Assembly (NCBI GenBank): GCA_013399015.1
Contig: VWZX01002149.1
Span: forward strand, 7,796,918-7,860,917
Origin: Galbula dea
Taxonomy: Eukaryota > Chordata > Aves > Piciformes > Galbulidae
DNA length: 64,000 nucleotides
Reading direction: 5' to 3'
In this document: positions 12,154 through 21,428 of the stretch, piece after piece
Layout: each line of letters opens with the position of its first letter
How positions within the stretch are numbered: the stretch's first letter is position 1
Notes under the pieces: generated by a model
Told to the model about the DNA's origin: nothing
Database searches by the model: none
Seen by the model: only the letters and a program-made list of their open reading frames with translations
Position numbers and translations under genes: made by a program

Positions 12154-14288
12154 TAGTGTAAAGTCAGAAATACAACATCTTTAAAACGTTCATAAGTTAA
12201 ATGAAGGCCACAGTAGTGGGATGTAAAATGGTATTTAGATGAAATGACTACTATATACACACCAATGGATAAAATATCACTATCCAGTCTTACACTACAA
12301 GCCCGTGATTTTAAGATTACTTGATTTCAGGAAATTGCTGAAGTTTACAAGCACATGCTGTTAGCACTTACTTCCTACAGTGTGGATGGAGATGTGCGGT
12401 GACATGGCTTTAAAGCTAGGATGGCTGTAATGCAGTGCAATGCAATCTTTACAAGTCAAGTGCTTGGTGTGATAGCTCTTTTTTCCTAACACTCAAACCC
12501 TGGACTAACCATGTGATGTACTCTTTCTGCTAGCAATTTTTGGATTAATTTAGAGTTCCAGATAAGCAGTAAAGTGAGACAGTAGTCCATAAAAGATTAA
12601 TTTGCACCTTGTGGGTAAATCTTTTTTCATCATCAGGTTTCTTGACTCAGACTTGTAAATATCCCTAAGGACTGAACTATTAGTGCTTTGTTTGCAATCG
12701 TTTGACACTGACACTCCAGTGAGCACTGTACAGTCATCTTCAATGGGAAGAAATGGGAAACTTCTCCTTTGGGAGGGAGGCACCTCAACAATGTCAGTTT
12801 ACACTTGAAATGGAGCAGTGATTAGCTGCCAAGAATCTTGGGGTTTGAGAGGGATGTAATCTACTATTAGATTGACTCATTTAGTTCCTGCAGCTTTATT
12901 TTATAATCACAGCAAGGTTGGAAAGAGATCCTTGAACCTAGTGGTTTCCTTTTGTTATAAAAGGTGAAGTACAACTGCTTCATTACTGAAGAGACAGACT
13001 TCAGTTCTTGGTAAGATCCATAAGCCAGTCTGCAATGCTGCTGTATGCCAGGATGAAAGAGTTGCAACTGAATACTACCAAAACTTAAATCATCTTTTGT
13101 ATTTCAGCTTCTGCTTTCCCTTAATACTGATAATGCTAGACACACTGCTGCTAGGGGAAGTGCCCAGACCCATAATCTGAGCTAAGCTCTTTTACAAGAC
13201 CTGTGAACAAACAGCCAAGCCAATGAAAAACAGGGCCACCTGCACATCAGCCTTGAGAGGCAAAAGCTACCTCAGTTTCACTGCAGCCTTCTGCCTTAGA
13301 TGGTTCTGTGCAGTGCCTCAGGAGGTTCTTCACAAGTTCAGGCTCTGGGGCAGGAAAACAATTTCTCTAAGGCCTGAAGCAAAGACAAGTTTGGCACTTC
13401 AGGAGGAAAGTAAAAGGTACCAAGCAAAGACTTGTTCTTAGGTTCTCACTGCTCCTTGTGAGCAATGTGCATGAGGACCACTGTGGACCTTCTGTTTCTG
13501 TAAAGCTTATTACTCAAGCTTTATTTAACTCTTCATCATACAGCTGAAAAAATTCACAAAGATCATGCATCATGATGCTGTGCCCAATCATCATTCTTTG
13601 ATGAAAATCAGGACAGTGAAAGTGGTTTGAACTGTACATCTTAAGTACAAACACTCTTGATACTGCATCAGTTTGGTATTTTCCAATGTAAGTTGCTTAT
13701 CCTTGTTTCTCTTCCCTTCCCCTTCCCCAAAAAACCTCAGGTGTTTTTCTGTATGCAAGCCCTGCAAATAATGTCATACTGTTACTACTGCACAGAAACT
13801 CTGAAGTTTTACACAGTTTTGTTTGAAGTTGCTTTGCAGAGCTATGGACAGTACTATACAGTATATTAGAGATTATGCTATTAGACTTTGAATATTTTTA
13901 ACAAATAAGGTTTTAACACAACATTATAACAGTATTATTTTGTTATTTTGTTAGTCAAGAACAACTACCCTAAGACCTCGGAGAGTGCCAGCAGACTTCA
14001 GTTTAACCTGACAAACTGAATCCAATTTTTAACAAGATATGCTCATTTTTAAAACAAATAGGAAAGCTTAATAAGTCTCTACACTACAGTTGCACGTTGC
14101 TTAATCTTAACAGTACACAAACTGTCTCCTGTTCATGATAATGTTCTTAATTCTATTTATCGCCAAAGTTTATAATCTTCAGCTACCCAGCAAAGCCACA
14201 AACTAAGGTATTTTAGCTCATGTAGCCTATGCCAATTAAAACAAAGACAGACAGCAGCAATACAATGACATCATCTGTGAGTCAACCC
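12154..14288 (-). other. SCOC: SCOC 3' UTR
   Basis: About 2.1 kb of AT-rich sequence between the SCOC stop codon and the candidate distal signal, without another recognisable gene. The length is inferred from signal position only. Confidence 0.5.
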
Positions 14289-14431
14289 TTACTTCCTTTT
14301 GCTTTTTGTGTCAGTTGTTTGGAAAACACTAGACGCTGACATCAGATTTTCTATATACTGTCCAAGAACTTGGTTTTCTGATTTCAGTTTCAAGTTTTCT
14401 TCCTTAACAGCATCTACTCGTGCTGAGAGAT
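14289..14431 (-). CDS. SCOC: SCOC last coding exon
   Basis: 143 bp on the minus strand, acceptor ttcacag. It encodes (D)LSARVDAVKEENLKLKSE, NQVLGQYIENLMSASS and VFQTTDTKSKRK, then TAA. The translation appears identical to mammalian SCOC here, showing very strong conservation. Confidence 0.97.
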
Positions 14432-14989
14432 CTGTGAAGGTGATATTATAAGAAAAATATTAGACACTATTGCATACCAGAGTGAATATTTTCTGTATGC
14501 CTACAGGAAACTACTGACTTTTAATGTGGGAAACACTACCATAAAGTATTCTCTTACAAAACATTTTGCTACCCACAAGTTTAATCTAAAGCCCATTCTT
14601 CCTATACTGTTTTATACAGTATTTTGACAAACTTGCAACACAAATTTACTGCTAGTATCTTATCCTTAAGTTTTGAATTATCTATTGCAAGCTAAACTAT
14701 TCAGAAACAAAGGATCAGTGATGAGCAGATTCAAAGATGCATGTCAACTCATGAGCCTGGGAAAGTTAACCCTATTGCCCCTTCTGCTTCATCTGTTTTA
14801 TGTTTGCTGAGCAAACATGATGTGGCATAGAGGGGGGAAGAAAAAATAACACAAGTAGTTCTGAGACTTTGCTTAGGTATTTTACTGCCTAAGTGATGTA
14901 CTTCTCAACAGTGACAGGGAGGGCAGAACTGCTTATTTTTTGCTTATTACTGTGTGCTTGTAAAATATCTGATGTATCAAACTGCTAAC

Positions 14990-15073
14990 CTTCAAGTGTG
15001 TGCTGCAGTTCCAAAACTTGATTAATAAGCCGTGTTTTTTCTTCTAATTCCACCTGATTCTCAGCCTCAACCG
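14990..15073 (-). CDS. SCOC: SCOC middle coding exon (coiled coil)
   Basis: 84 bp on the minus strand, acceptor tattgcag, donor GAAG/gttagc. It encodes VEAENQVELEEKTRLINQ and VLELQHTLE, the N-terminal half of the coiled coil. Phases match both neighbours. Confidence 0.97.
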
Positions 15074-15154
15074 CTGCAATAAATCATATGAGTTTTAATG
15101 CAACCTCTGTAACAAGATCATTTCCAACTAAGTAGAAAAAATAACAACTTATAC

Positions 15155-15226
15155 CATCCATGTCAGCATTCATCATTGTAGAATCGTCTCTTTTCACTGT
15201 TGAAGAGAGTTTTCCTGACAGATGCT
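15155..15226 (-). CDS. SCOC: SCOC first visible coding exon
   Basis: 72 bp on the minus strand, acceptor tttaaatag, donor GGATG/gtataag. The usual start is the first of two adjacent ATGs at 15176-15174 (MMNADMD). The 50 bases upstream of it in the exon are also open in frame (HLSGKLSSTVKRDDST), so a longer N-terminus is possible if an upstream exon supplies a start. Without one, those bases are 5' UTR. Confidence 0.9.
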
Positions 15227-15599
15227 CTATTTAAAGAAAGAAAAAAGATAAAAGCAGAGAACATCGAGGCAACAGTTAATCTAACTGCCTTTATATATGG
15301 ATTTCAGATTTTTTCCCCCCCAACTGGTGTTGAAAAGCTAGCCCTGAAGCCTCAGGCAGAAGAGCATTTTTAAACATCATTTAACTATCCTCACTAGAGC
15401 CTTATGTAGTATGTAAACAAGATTCTTCGAGTTTAAATATGATGCTTCAATTTACAGAAAACAGCTGATCTAGATTACTCTCTAATGCATAAAATAACAC
15501 TACGTGTGAGTGATGCAACTGCTGCCTTCTCGGTCTTGATCTTTCTGGAATGGGCTACCGAACACATACAGAAGTGGAAGGGCCTTCGCCGTTATCATG

Positions 15600-16330
15600 G
15601 GCAGTCCTGTAACGGACACAGGCCCACAGGGACGCTCGTGTTTCTTTCGGGTCCGCCCGCACCCACCTCCGCATCCCTGCCCTTCGCTGTCGGACGGAAC
15701 AGGAATGGTTAACGTCAGCACCAGTTGTCGGACCCACTGCCGGAGGAACGGCAGTACTGCAGCGGCTTCCGCGCAGGACCCTCCGGGAGCCACTGGCAGC
15801 TCTGCGGCCCTGCCCGAGCAGACCTCCCGCTATATTCCGCAGCCGGCACTGCTCCGCGGCCTGGAGAGCTCCCTCCTGACCCCAGCAGCCGCCACGGCCC
15901 GGCCGCCTCGCCTCGCCTCACCTGACCTCACCTCGCTTCACCTCCTCACCTCCCTGCGGGCTGAGCCCCGCGCCCCTGCCCGGCCTCCGCTTTTCTCCTC
16001 CCTGCCGCGCCTGCGCCGCACACCCACCGCCCGTGCCCGCCCCTAAGCGCGCGCACCTAACCCATGGGCGGGGCGGGGCGGGGCGGGGCCTCGGTGGCAA
16101 GGCTGGGGGAGGTGCTGCGGCCTCCCTCTACTTCGCGCCAGGGACGGGCCTGTCGGTGTGCCGGAACTTGATGAAGAAGCACCTCCACACACACGGAGCC
16201 TTGTGACCCTTCCTCGCCGCCGGCAGCCGCTCCCCGCCCCGTTGCGGGTGCGGCAGGCGAAGCGAGACGAAGCTGAGGAGACGCGGAGCGTGGGAGGCTT
16301 TCTGGCCTCTGAGAGAGCTTGTCACCCGTC
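15600..16330 (-). promoter_or_regulatory. SCOC: CpG-island promoter of SCOC
   Basis: Sharp rise in G+C and CpG relative to the AT-rich gene body. A run of overlapping GC boxes (repeats of GGGCG) at 16066-16090 is a typical Sp1 cluster. There is no obvious TATA box. The island extends past the GC boxes to the right, so transcription could start in both directions. Confidence 0.75.
16066..16090 (+). promoter_or_regulatory. Tandem GC boxes (Sp1/KLF type)
   Basis: Five consecutive GGGGC/GGGCG units in the core of the SCOC CpG island. Confidence 0.65.
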
Positions 16331-16570
16331 GCCTCCCTCACAGGTGTTTTTAACCTTGCACGGTTCTTTCCAGTTAAACGCTACTGAACTGCAGATGAAA
16401 TAATGGAAGTAACTAGTAAGTACGTGATTAAATTAATATCAGCGTTTTTATGAGAGGGATTTTTTTTGTGCTCGTGTGCTCACGCAGGTCTTCAGAGCAG
16501 TGGTTCTCAAAGGTGTCTGGTCACTCGGTGTGTGTTCAGAAGTTTATGTGCAGGTGTTCTCCAGATTTAC

Positions 16571-17066
16571 ACAGTGCTGGTGAATGGAGCTAAGTCCAGC
16601 TGGCAACCAGTCACAAATGGTGTGCCCCAGAGCTCAGTTTTGGGGAGAGTCCTGTTTAATATCTTTAACGATGATCTGAATGAGGGGATCAAGCCACCCT
16701 CAGTAAGTTTGCAAACATCAAGTTGGGCAAGAGTGTTATCTGCCTGAAGGCTCTGCAGAGGGAACGGGACAGGCTGGATCGATGGGCCAAGGCCAATGAT
16801 AGGAGGTTCAACAAGGCCAAGAGCCGGGTCCTACGCTTCAGCCACAACACCACTATGCAACCCTACAGGCTTGGGGCAGAGTTGGAAAGCTGCCTGGCAG
16901 AAAAGGACCTGGGGGTGCTGGTCAGCAGCTATCTGAATGTGAGCCAGCTGTGTACCTAGGTGGTCAAGAAGGCCAGCAGTAGCATGGCCTGTATCGGAAA
17001 TAGTGTGACCAGCAGGACTAGGGAGGTGATTGTTCCCTTTACTCAGTGCTGGTGAGGGCACACCTC
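16571..17066 (+). mobile_element. CR1 LINE fragment (end of reverse transcriptase ORF)
   Basis: The translation in two frames gives NGVPQSSVLG-R-VLFNIFNDDLNEGI, then ALQRERDRLDRWAKANDRRFNKAKSRVLRF, then LESCLAEKDLGVLV. This is the C-terminal reverse transcriptase and thumb region of chicken-repeat-1 LINEs. The reading frame is broken by frameshifts near 16720 and by a stop at about 16957 (TAG, where CR1 usually has CAG). Both ends are truncated and no CR1 3' tail follows. It is a dead copy, diagnostic of an avian or other sauropsid genome. Confidence 0.92.
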
Positions 17067-17069
17067 AAA

Positions 17070-18215
17070 GTCCCCAAAACAACACTTGGAGCGAGCTCCT
17101 AACAGTGGCCAGATGAGCCAAGTTTCAAGCCTACAAAACACAAGGGGCTTGGTGTCGCATGCAAGGCCCTAAAATACAGCACTTGGGTTTGTTTCTCAGC
17201 TCTCAAACAGGCCAAATGGGGTTAGTTTCAAGCACTAAAACACAGCACTTTGACCCTGGTTTCAAGAAGCAGGATTTAGCCTCCATTTGTAGGCTCTAAA
17301 CCTGGCCAAATGAGCCTTAATTTGAGCTCCCTCCCAAGTGTAGTACATAGTGTCTCTTTATGAGACAAAAAAAATTGAACAAGTGAGCCTGGTTTTAAGC
17401 CTCCAGAAATGCAGGACTTTGTTTCTGAGCTCAAACACACAGGATTTGGTCTCTGCTTCAAGCCCCCAAACGCAGGACTTGAAGTCTGTTTCTGACCCAG
17501 TCCACACAGGACTGGGTCTATTTCCAAGACTGGAACATGTGGAACAGCCTCATCTGTGTCTGACCATCAAACCCCCCGGGACTCATTCGTTGTTGATGAG
17601 CCCTAAAACCAGCCCATGAGCCTGCTTTTCAGTTTGCCAAATGCAGGATGCAGTCTCTGTTTCTAAGCTGGCCATCTGAGCCCGGTTTTGAGCCTCAGCC
17701 ACACAGGACTTGGTCTGTCTCCAGCCGCCATGGTTTATATACCATTATCAACTAAGCCCCATGCAGCTGCTCACTCACTACACCCACACATCCGAAGGAG
17801 AATAATAAAAAAAACCCAAACCTAGTAAAACTCTTTGAGAGAACTGTTTAATAACTACAAATGGAATAATAATACCAGTAACAACATTAACAGTAATGCC
17901 ACAGTCCCTGGCCCTCCACCTCGCCTTGATTTGCAAAACCCCTGATCTCTGGCTCTGCACCCCAAACCCCACGAGCTACGTCTTGGGAGCTTCTTATCCG
18001 TGTTACCAGCCCAGGTCTTGCTGTGTGAAACTCCACCCCTGGGCCTAGTTCTGAACCCCAAACCAACCTTCTGGGCCTGGTCCGAGCCCCAGAACAGGCC
18101 TCAAATCAGGGGCCACCTCAGCCAACACCCACCGCTAAGCCTGTACTGTGGAGCCCCACAACTGACTCGAGTTTGAGTCCCCAAAGCCCCCAGTTCTGAG
18201 CCCAATTCCCTCGCA
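17070..18215 (+). repeat. Decayed tandem repeat
   Basis: A loose repeat with recurring blocks: GGCCAAATGAGCCT, TTTCAAGCCTCCAAA, ACACAGGACTTGGTCTCTG, TTTCTGAGCT. Examples lie at about 17210, 17305, 17395, 17440, 17625, 17660 and 17700. Spacing is irregular (roughly 40-60 bases) and divergence high, so it looks like an old minisatellite. A C-richer variant with GAGCCCCAAA-like words continues from 17930 to 18215. ORFs within it are incidental. Confidence 0.65.
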
Positions 18216-19076
18216 GTCTGGCGTGTGATGTCGGCACGGGCCTAGAACCTCCGGCAGTATCGGGTGGCGCTTAGGAAGTCACTGGGTGAACTGTCGGGGC
18301 GGGCTCTGCCCCGTGTCACCACAGGTGGCTTGGGCGAGGAGGCGCTGGGCTCCGGCCTTCCGGGCTTTATCCCCGGCGCCCCAAGCCTCGCTGCTCCAAC
18401 ATCTGCTCCGCGGACCCTACAGCAGCGCGGCCGCTCCTCCACGCCGGCGTCCCGCGGCGCCGGGCTGGCGAAGCCTCGCTCGCCCACACACCTGGGCCTG
18501 GCCGCCCCTTCCCGGACTCGGCCTTGCACCCATCGCGGCCTCTCCAGCCGATCTCGCTTCCTCACCCCCGTCTCCGAGCGCCCGAGACTCGTGGAGTGGA
18601 GTCGAGCCGAGCCGAGCCAGGCCGGGCCGGGCCGGGCCAGCCTCGCCCCTAACCGTGCGGCCCCCGCTACCCCGCGGGGCCGCAGCTCTGACCCACAAAC
18701 CCTCCACAACCCATCGCCTCTCTCCCCTAAACTGAAGCAGGAAGCACGAGAAAGAAGATGGTGGCTGCCGGGGGCCAAAACTCCGCAGGCCCCGCCCAGG
18801 CGTGGTGGCTCCGCGGGGTCGGGTCCTGTTGCGGGCGGGGCAGGGCGGAGCCAGCAGGCGGGGCGGGCTAGCTAGCTGCCGCGGGGTCCTAGAGCTCACC
18901 TGCTCGTCGCCGCTGGCGGTACAGGAAGCACTGCGGGCAAAGAGCCTCACACGGGGGATTCTGCTGCGTCTAGGGGAACGCGCAAGACCGAGGTGCACGG
19001 CCCCAAGCCTTGCAGCCCTTGTCCCACCTCTCGGCCCGGCGCAGGCGCACTCAGCTCGCCGCCGAGCACCGCTGTC

Positions 19077-19099
19077 ATGGCGGAGAAGGTGCAGAAGAG
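19077..19099 (+). CDS. DCTN6: DCTN6 exon 1
   Basis: 23 bp: ATG GCG GAG AAG GTG CAG AAG AG, donor gtgagt. The context TGTCATGG is a fair Kozak start, and MAEKxQKS matches the family N-terminus. Confidence 0.95.
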
Positions 19100-19340
19100 G
19101 TGAGTCCCTATATCCCCCACGCTCCGCACTGGAATGCTGCGAATCATCGTAGTCCTGTCCCGCGTACGCACTCCCTCCCCCGGGATGCGACGGGGCCGCC
19201 TGTCCCGCCGCTTCTCTCTCCCCGCATTCCCGCTCGCTCCCCCGAGCCGATTCCCCCTCCCCCCCCTTAGCGGATCCTCCCCCTCGCTCTCTTCCCCGCA
19301 ACGATTCCCCCCTGACAACTCTCCCGGTCCGTTCCCGAAG

Positions 19341-19405
19341 CGTGAAGATCGCCCCGGGGGCCGTGGTGTGCGTGGAGAGCGAGATCCGCGGAGACGTGAC
19401 CATCG
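19341..19405 (+). CDS. DCTN6: DCTN6 exon 2
   Basis: 65 bp, acceptor cccgaag, donor ATCG/gtaagg. It encodes (S)VKIAPGAVVCVESEIRGDVTI, the first beta-helix coils, in CpG-rich DNA. The acceptor has a poor pyrimidine tract, which is tolerable for a short GC-rich intron. Confidence 0.95.
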
Positions 19406-19485
19406 GTAAGGTCCCCGTACCCTCCTCCCCCTCCCCGGTGGTGCTGCTGTGGGTGTCGAGGTGACACTGGGCTCTTCTCCGGTAG

Positions 19486-19591
19486 GCCCCAGAACTGTGA
19501 TCCACCCCAAGGCAAGGATCATCGCCGAAGCAGGACCGATCATTATCGGGGAAGGCAACCTGATCGAGGAGCAGGCTCTTATCATAAATGG
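19486..19591 (+). CDS. DCTN6: DCTN6 exon 3
   Basis: 106 bp. It encodes (G)PRTVIHPKARIIAEAGP, IIIGEGNLIEEQALIIN and GG of a Gly codon. The in-frame donor is GG/gtcagt. A second donor, gtaaga, lies exactly 4 nt downstream and would shift the frame. Confidence 0.94.
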
Positions 19592-19974
19592 GTCAGTAAG
19601 AAGCTGGACAGGACTCTCCAAGGGGTTATCCCCCAGCCCAGCATCTCAACATGGTTCGCCCAACACCAATAACCCTCCCAGCCCAGCTTGTCTGGGAACG
19701 GTGCCCCTCAGAGCCAGGCCAGATGGAGAGATGGTTGGTTTGGGATGCCACAGTGGTGTTCGTGGGCTGAGTTTTGCAGAGGGTTGGTGATTTTTGTGGC
19801 ATTTTGACACAGTCCCTGTGTTAGTCTTGTCAACATCAGTGTGTGCTTACAGCTCTCTAAGGAGCCAACTTAAAAACCTCTGGAGAGGTAGAATTTAAAA
19901 AAAACAACAACCCAAACAAACAAAAAAACCCCCACAAACTTGTGCTTTTGTGTACGCTTGTGGCACTGTGGCTT

Positions 19975-20230
19975 CAGTCTCTTCTCCCAGGTAAAAAGTG
20001 ATAGGACTAAAGGAAACAACCTCAAGTTGTGCCAGGGATGGTTTAGGTTGAATATTATGAAAAAGTCCTTCTGCGAAAGGGATGTCAATCCCTGATGCAG
20101 GCTGGCCAGGGAAGTGGTGGAGTCATCATCCCTGGAGGGACTGAAAAGACATATAGACATGATGCTGAGGGACACGGTGGACTTGATGATCTTAAAGGTC
20201 TTTTCCAACTTAAACGATTCTATAATGGTA
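19975..20230 (+). mobile_element. CR1 LINE 3' end in DCTN6 intron 3
   Basis: Matches the 3' end of avian CR1: the TTCTCCCAGG start, AACCTCAAGTTG, GGGAAGTGGTGGAGTCATCA, GGACTTGATGATCTTAAAGG, TTTTCCAACTTAAACGATTC, and the terminal ATTCTAT-type tail near 20217-20226. 5'-truncated, as most CR1 copies are. Same strand as DCTN6. Confidence 0.93.
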
Positions 20231-20450
20231 TGAAGTCCTCCCTCTGCAAATCCTCCTTCAGCTGACAGAGGAAAAGGATGCTCGTCCTGAGAATGAGAGA
20301 CCCTGTGCAAGAGCAAACAATCTCAAACCCCTGATAGTCCAGCTGCATTCATGGGGTATACATGACTGCAGGCTTTCACAAAGTTGAGCTGCTAAACAGG
20401 GCAGTAGCTTTGTGATCTCAAAACTTGAGAAACATTCTTCTGTCTTGCAG

Positions 20451-20539
20451 GTATCCAGAAAATATTACACCAGAAACCGAAGAGGTTGAACCCAAACCAA
20501 TGGTCATTGGCACCAACAATGTTTTTGAGGTTGGGTGTT
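20451..20539 (+). CDS. DCTN6: DCTN6 exon 4
   Basis: 89 bp, acceptor gtcttgcag. It encodes (G)YPENITPETEEVEPKP, MVIGTNNVFEVGC and T of a Tyr codon. The exon must end at 20539 to join the next exon as GC-Y-SQAMK. The next intron bases are GAATCCTT, not GT. Confidence 0.9.
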
Positions 20540-20741
20540 GAATCCTTGCTGTGCAATGAGACAGGCCACTGATACACTATGATTTGGGATCAGTACAGGG
20601 GGAAGCACTTGTGGGGTCTATTGGGTTTTAAGTAGTCGGGGCAATTTGAGGTACAGGGTGTTGGTCTGCAAATGATGTCAGGGTTTACCTTTTCAGATGA
20701 ATCCCAAACACTTTACAGTTTTCTTTAACATGGACCTATAG
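20540..20741 (+). other. DCTN6: DCTN6 intron 4: U12-type signals with GA donor
   Basis: 202-bp intron. The donor reads GAATCCTT, matching the minor-spliceosome 5' splice site (RTATCCTT) at every position except +2. TTCTTTAAC at 20721-20729 resembles the U12 branch site TTCCTTAAC. It places the branch A 13-14 nt from the end of the intron (AG at 20740-20741), the spacing expected of U12 introns. There is no long pyrimidine tract. Confidence 0.75.
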
Positions 20742-20789
20742 ATTCCCAAGCAATGAAGGTGGGAGATAACAATGTGATCGAATCCAAAG
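20742..20789 (+). CDS. DCTN6: DCTN6 exon 5
   Basis: 48 bp, acceptor cctatag, donor AAAG/gtaaat. It encodes (Y)SQAMKVGDNNVIESK, a beta-helix coil. It follows the U12-type intron. Confidence 0.94.
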
Positions 20790-21080
20790 GTAAATCTCTA
20801 CTTAATCATCTTGGCCCTTGTCAGATTTTGCTCTTGTAGACAGTGGAAGTGGCAGAGCATTTCATGGTGTTGTCTTGCTATAGCTGAGGCCAAGCTTCAG
20901 CCTGTCACAAAGCTGCTATTCTCACGAGAACCCACATGTGTTTACAGCCATGGTGGGAGCTGGGCTGATTTGGTTCCTGGCTCTGAGGAGCTTGTGATGT
21001 TGATGTTTGGTGGTGCGGGGTTTATTCGCACCATGGGCACAACTCTCACAGAGATTACCTTCTGTCTGTCCATCCGACAG

Positions 21081-21223
21081 CGTTTGTCGGCAGGAATGTC
21101 ATCCTGACGAGCGGCTGCATCATTGGGGCCTGCTGTAATGTCAACACCTATGAGGTGATCCCTGAAAACACTGTCATCTATGGGGCTGACTGTCTCCGCC
21201 GCGTCCAGACCGAGCGGCCACAG
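21081..21223 (+). CDS. DCTN6: DCTN6 exon 6
   Basis: 143 bp, acceptor catccgacag, donor CCACAG/gtgggt. It encodes (A)FVGRNVILTSGCIIGACC, NVNTYEVIPENTVIYGADCL and RRVQTERPQ, the last beta-helix turns and the start of the C-terminal helix. Confidence 0.96.
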
Positions 21224-21329
21224 GTGGGTGTCACACACGAGCGACATACTATCACTCTCCCCTCCTCTGCCAGCTGTCATCACGGTGACAGCAGTGCTGC
21301 TGCCTGACCTCCCCTGCCTATCTTTCCAG

Positions 21330-21428
21330 CCCCAGACGCTGCAGCTGGATTTCCTGATGAAGATCTTGCCAAACTACCATCACCTAAAGAAGACCATGAA
21401 GGCTGCATCCACTCCTATCAAGAGCTGA
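21330..21428 (+). CDS. DCTN6: DCTN6 exon 7 and stop
   Basis: 99 bp including TGA, acceptor tctttccag. It encodes PQTLQLDFLMKILPNYHHLK then KTMKAASTPIKS. The C-terminal helix packs against the beta-helix in this family. Thr186-Pro187 is kept. Confidence 0.97.
   Translation, partial: PQTLQLDFLMKILPNYHHLKKTMKAASTPIKS

Larger units (their letters stand above)
12125..16090 (-). other. SCOC: SCOC (short coiled-coil protein) gene
   Basis: SCOC is a small Golgi-associated coiled-coil protein. It binds ARL1/ARL3-type GTPases and, with FEZ1, influences autophagy. Three coding exons on the minus strand give 82 codons plus stop from the MMNADMD start. The protein is one long heptad-type coiled coil (VELEEKTRLINQVLELQHTL, then VDAVKEENLKLKSENQVL) ending in the basic KSKRK. 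Length equals the human short form. The 5' end lies in the CpG island at 15600-16330. Several AG/GTGAGG-type donors on the minus strand at about 15915-15955 could end a 5'-UTR exon. The gene is tail-to-tail with CLGN, as in human. Confidence 0.95.
18240..19440 (+). promoter_or_regulatory. DCTN6: CpG-island promoter of DCTN6
   Basis: A long CpG-dense block covering the DCTN6 5' end, exon 1, intron 1 and exon 2. It contains GC boxes at 18786-18795 and 18830-18868, an ETS-like CAGGAAGC at 18921-18928, and YY1-like words at 18755-18766 and over the start codon. The start of transcription cannot be fixed. The block extends over 800 bases upstream of the ATG, more than DCTN6 alone seems to need. 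Confidence 0.75.

Noticed and set aside
15597..16046. 149-codon + strand ORF in the SCOC CpG island
   Set aside because: Low-complexity Pro/Arg/Ser translation in a CpG island, opposite to SCOC, without splice support.
16723..16959. 78-codon ORF as a possible host gene
   Set aside because: It is the broken CR1 reverse transcriptase; the frame is interrupted on both sides.
18417..19505. 362-codon minus-strand ORF over the DCTN6 promoter and exons
   Set aside because: It overlaps antisense to verified DCTN6 exons in CpG-rich DNA, where stop codons are rare. Arg/Gly/Pro-rich composition with no recognisable domain.
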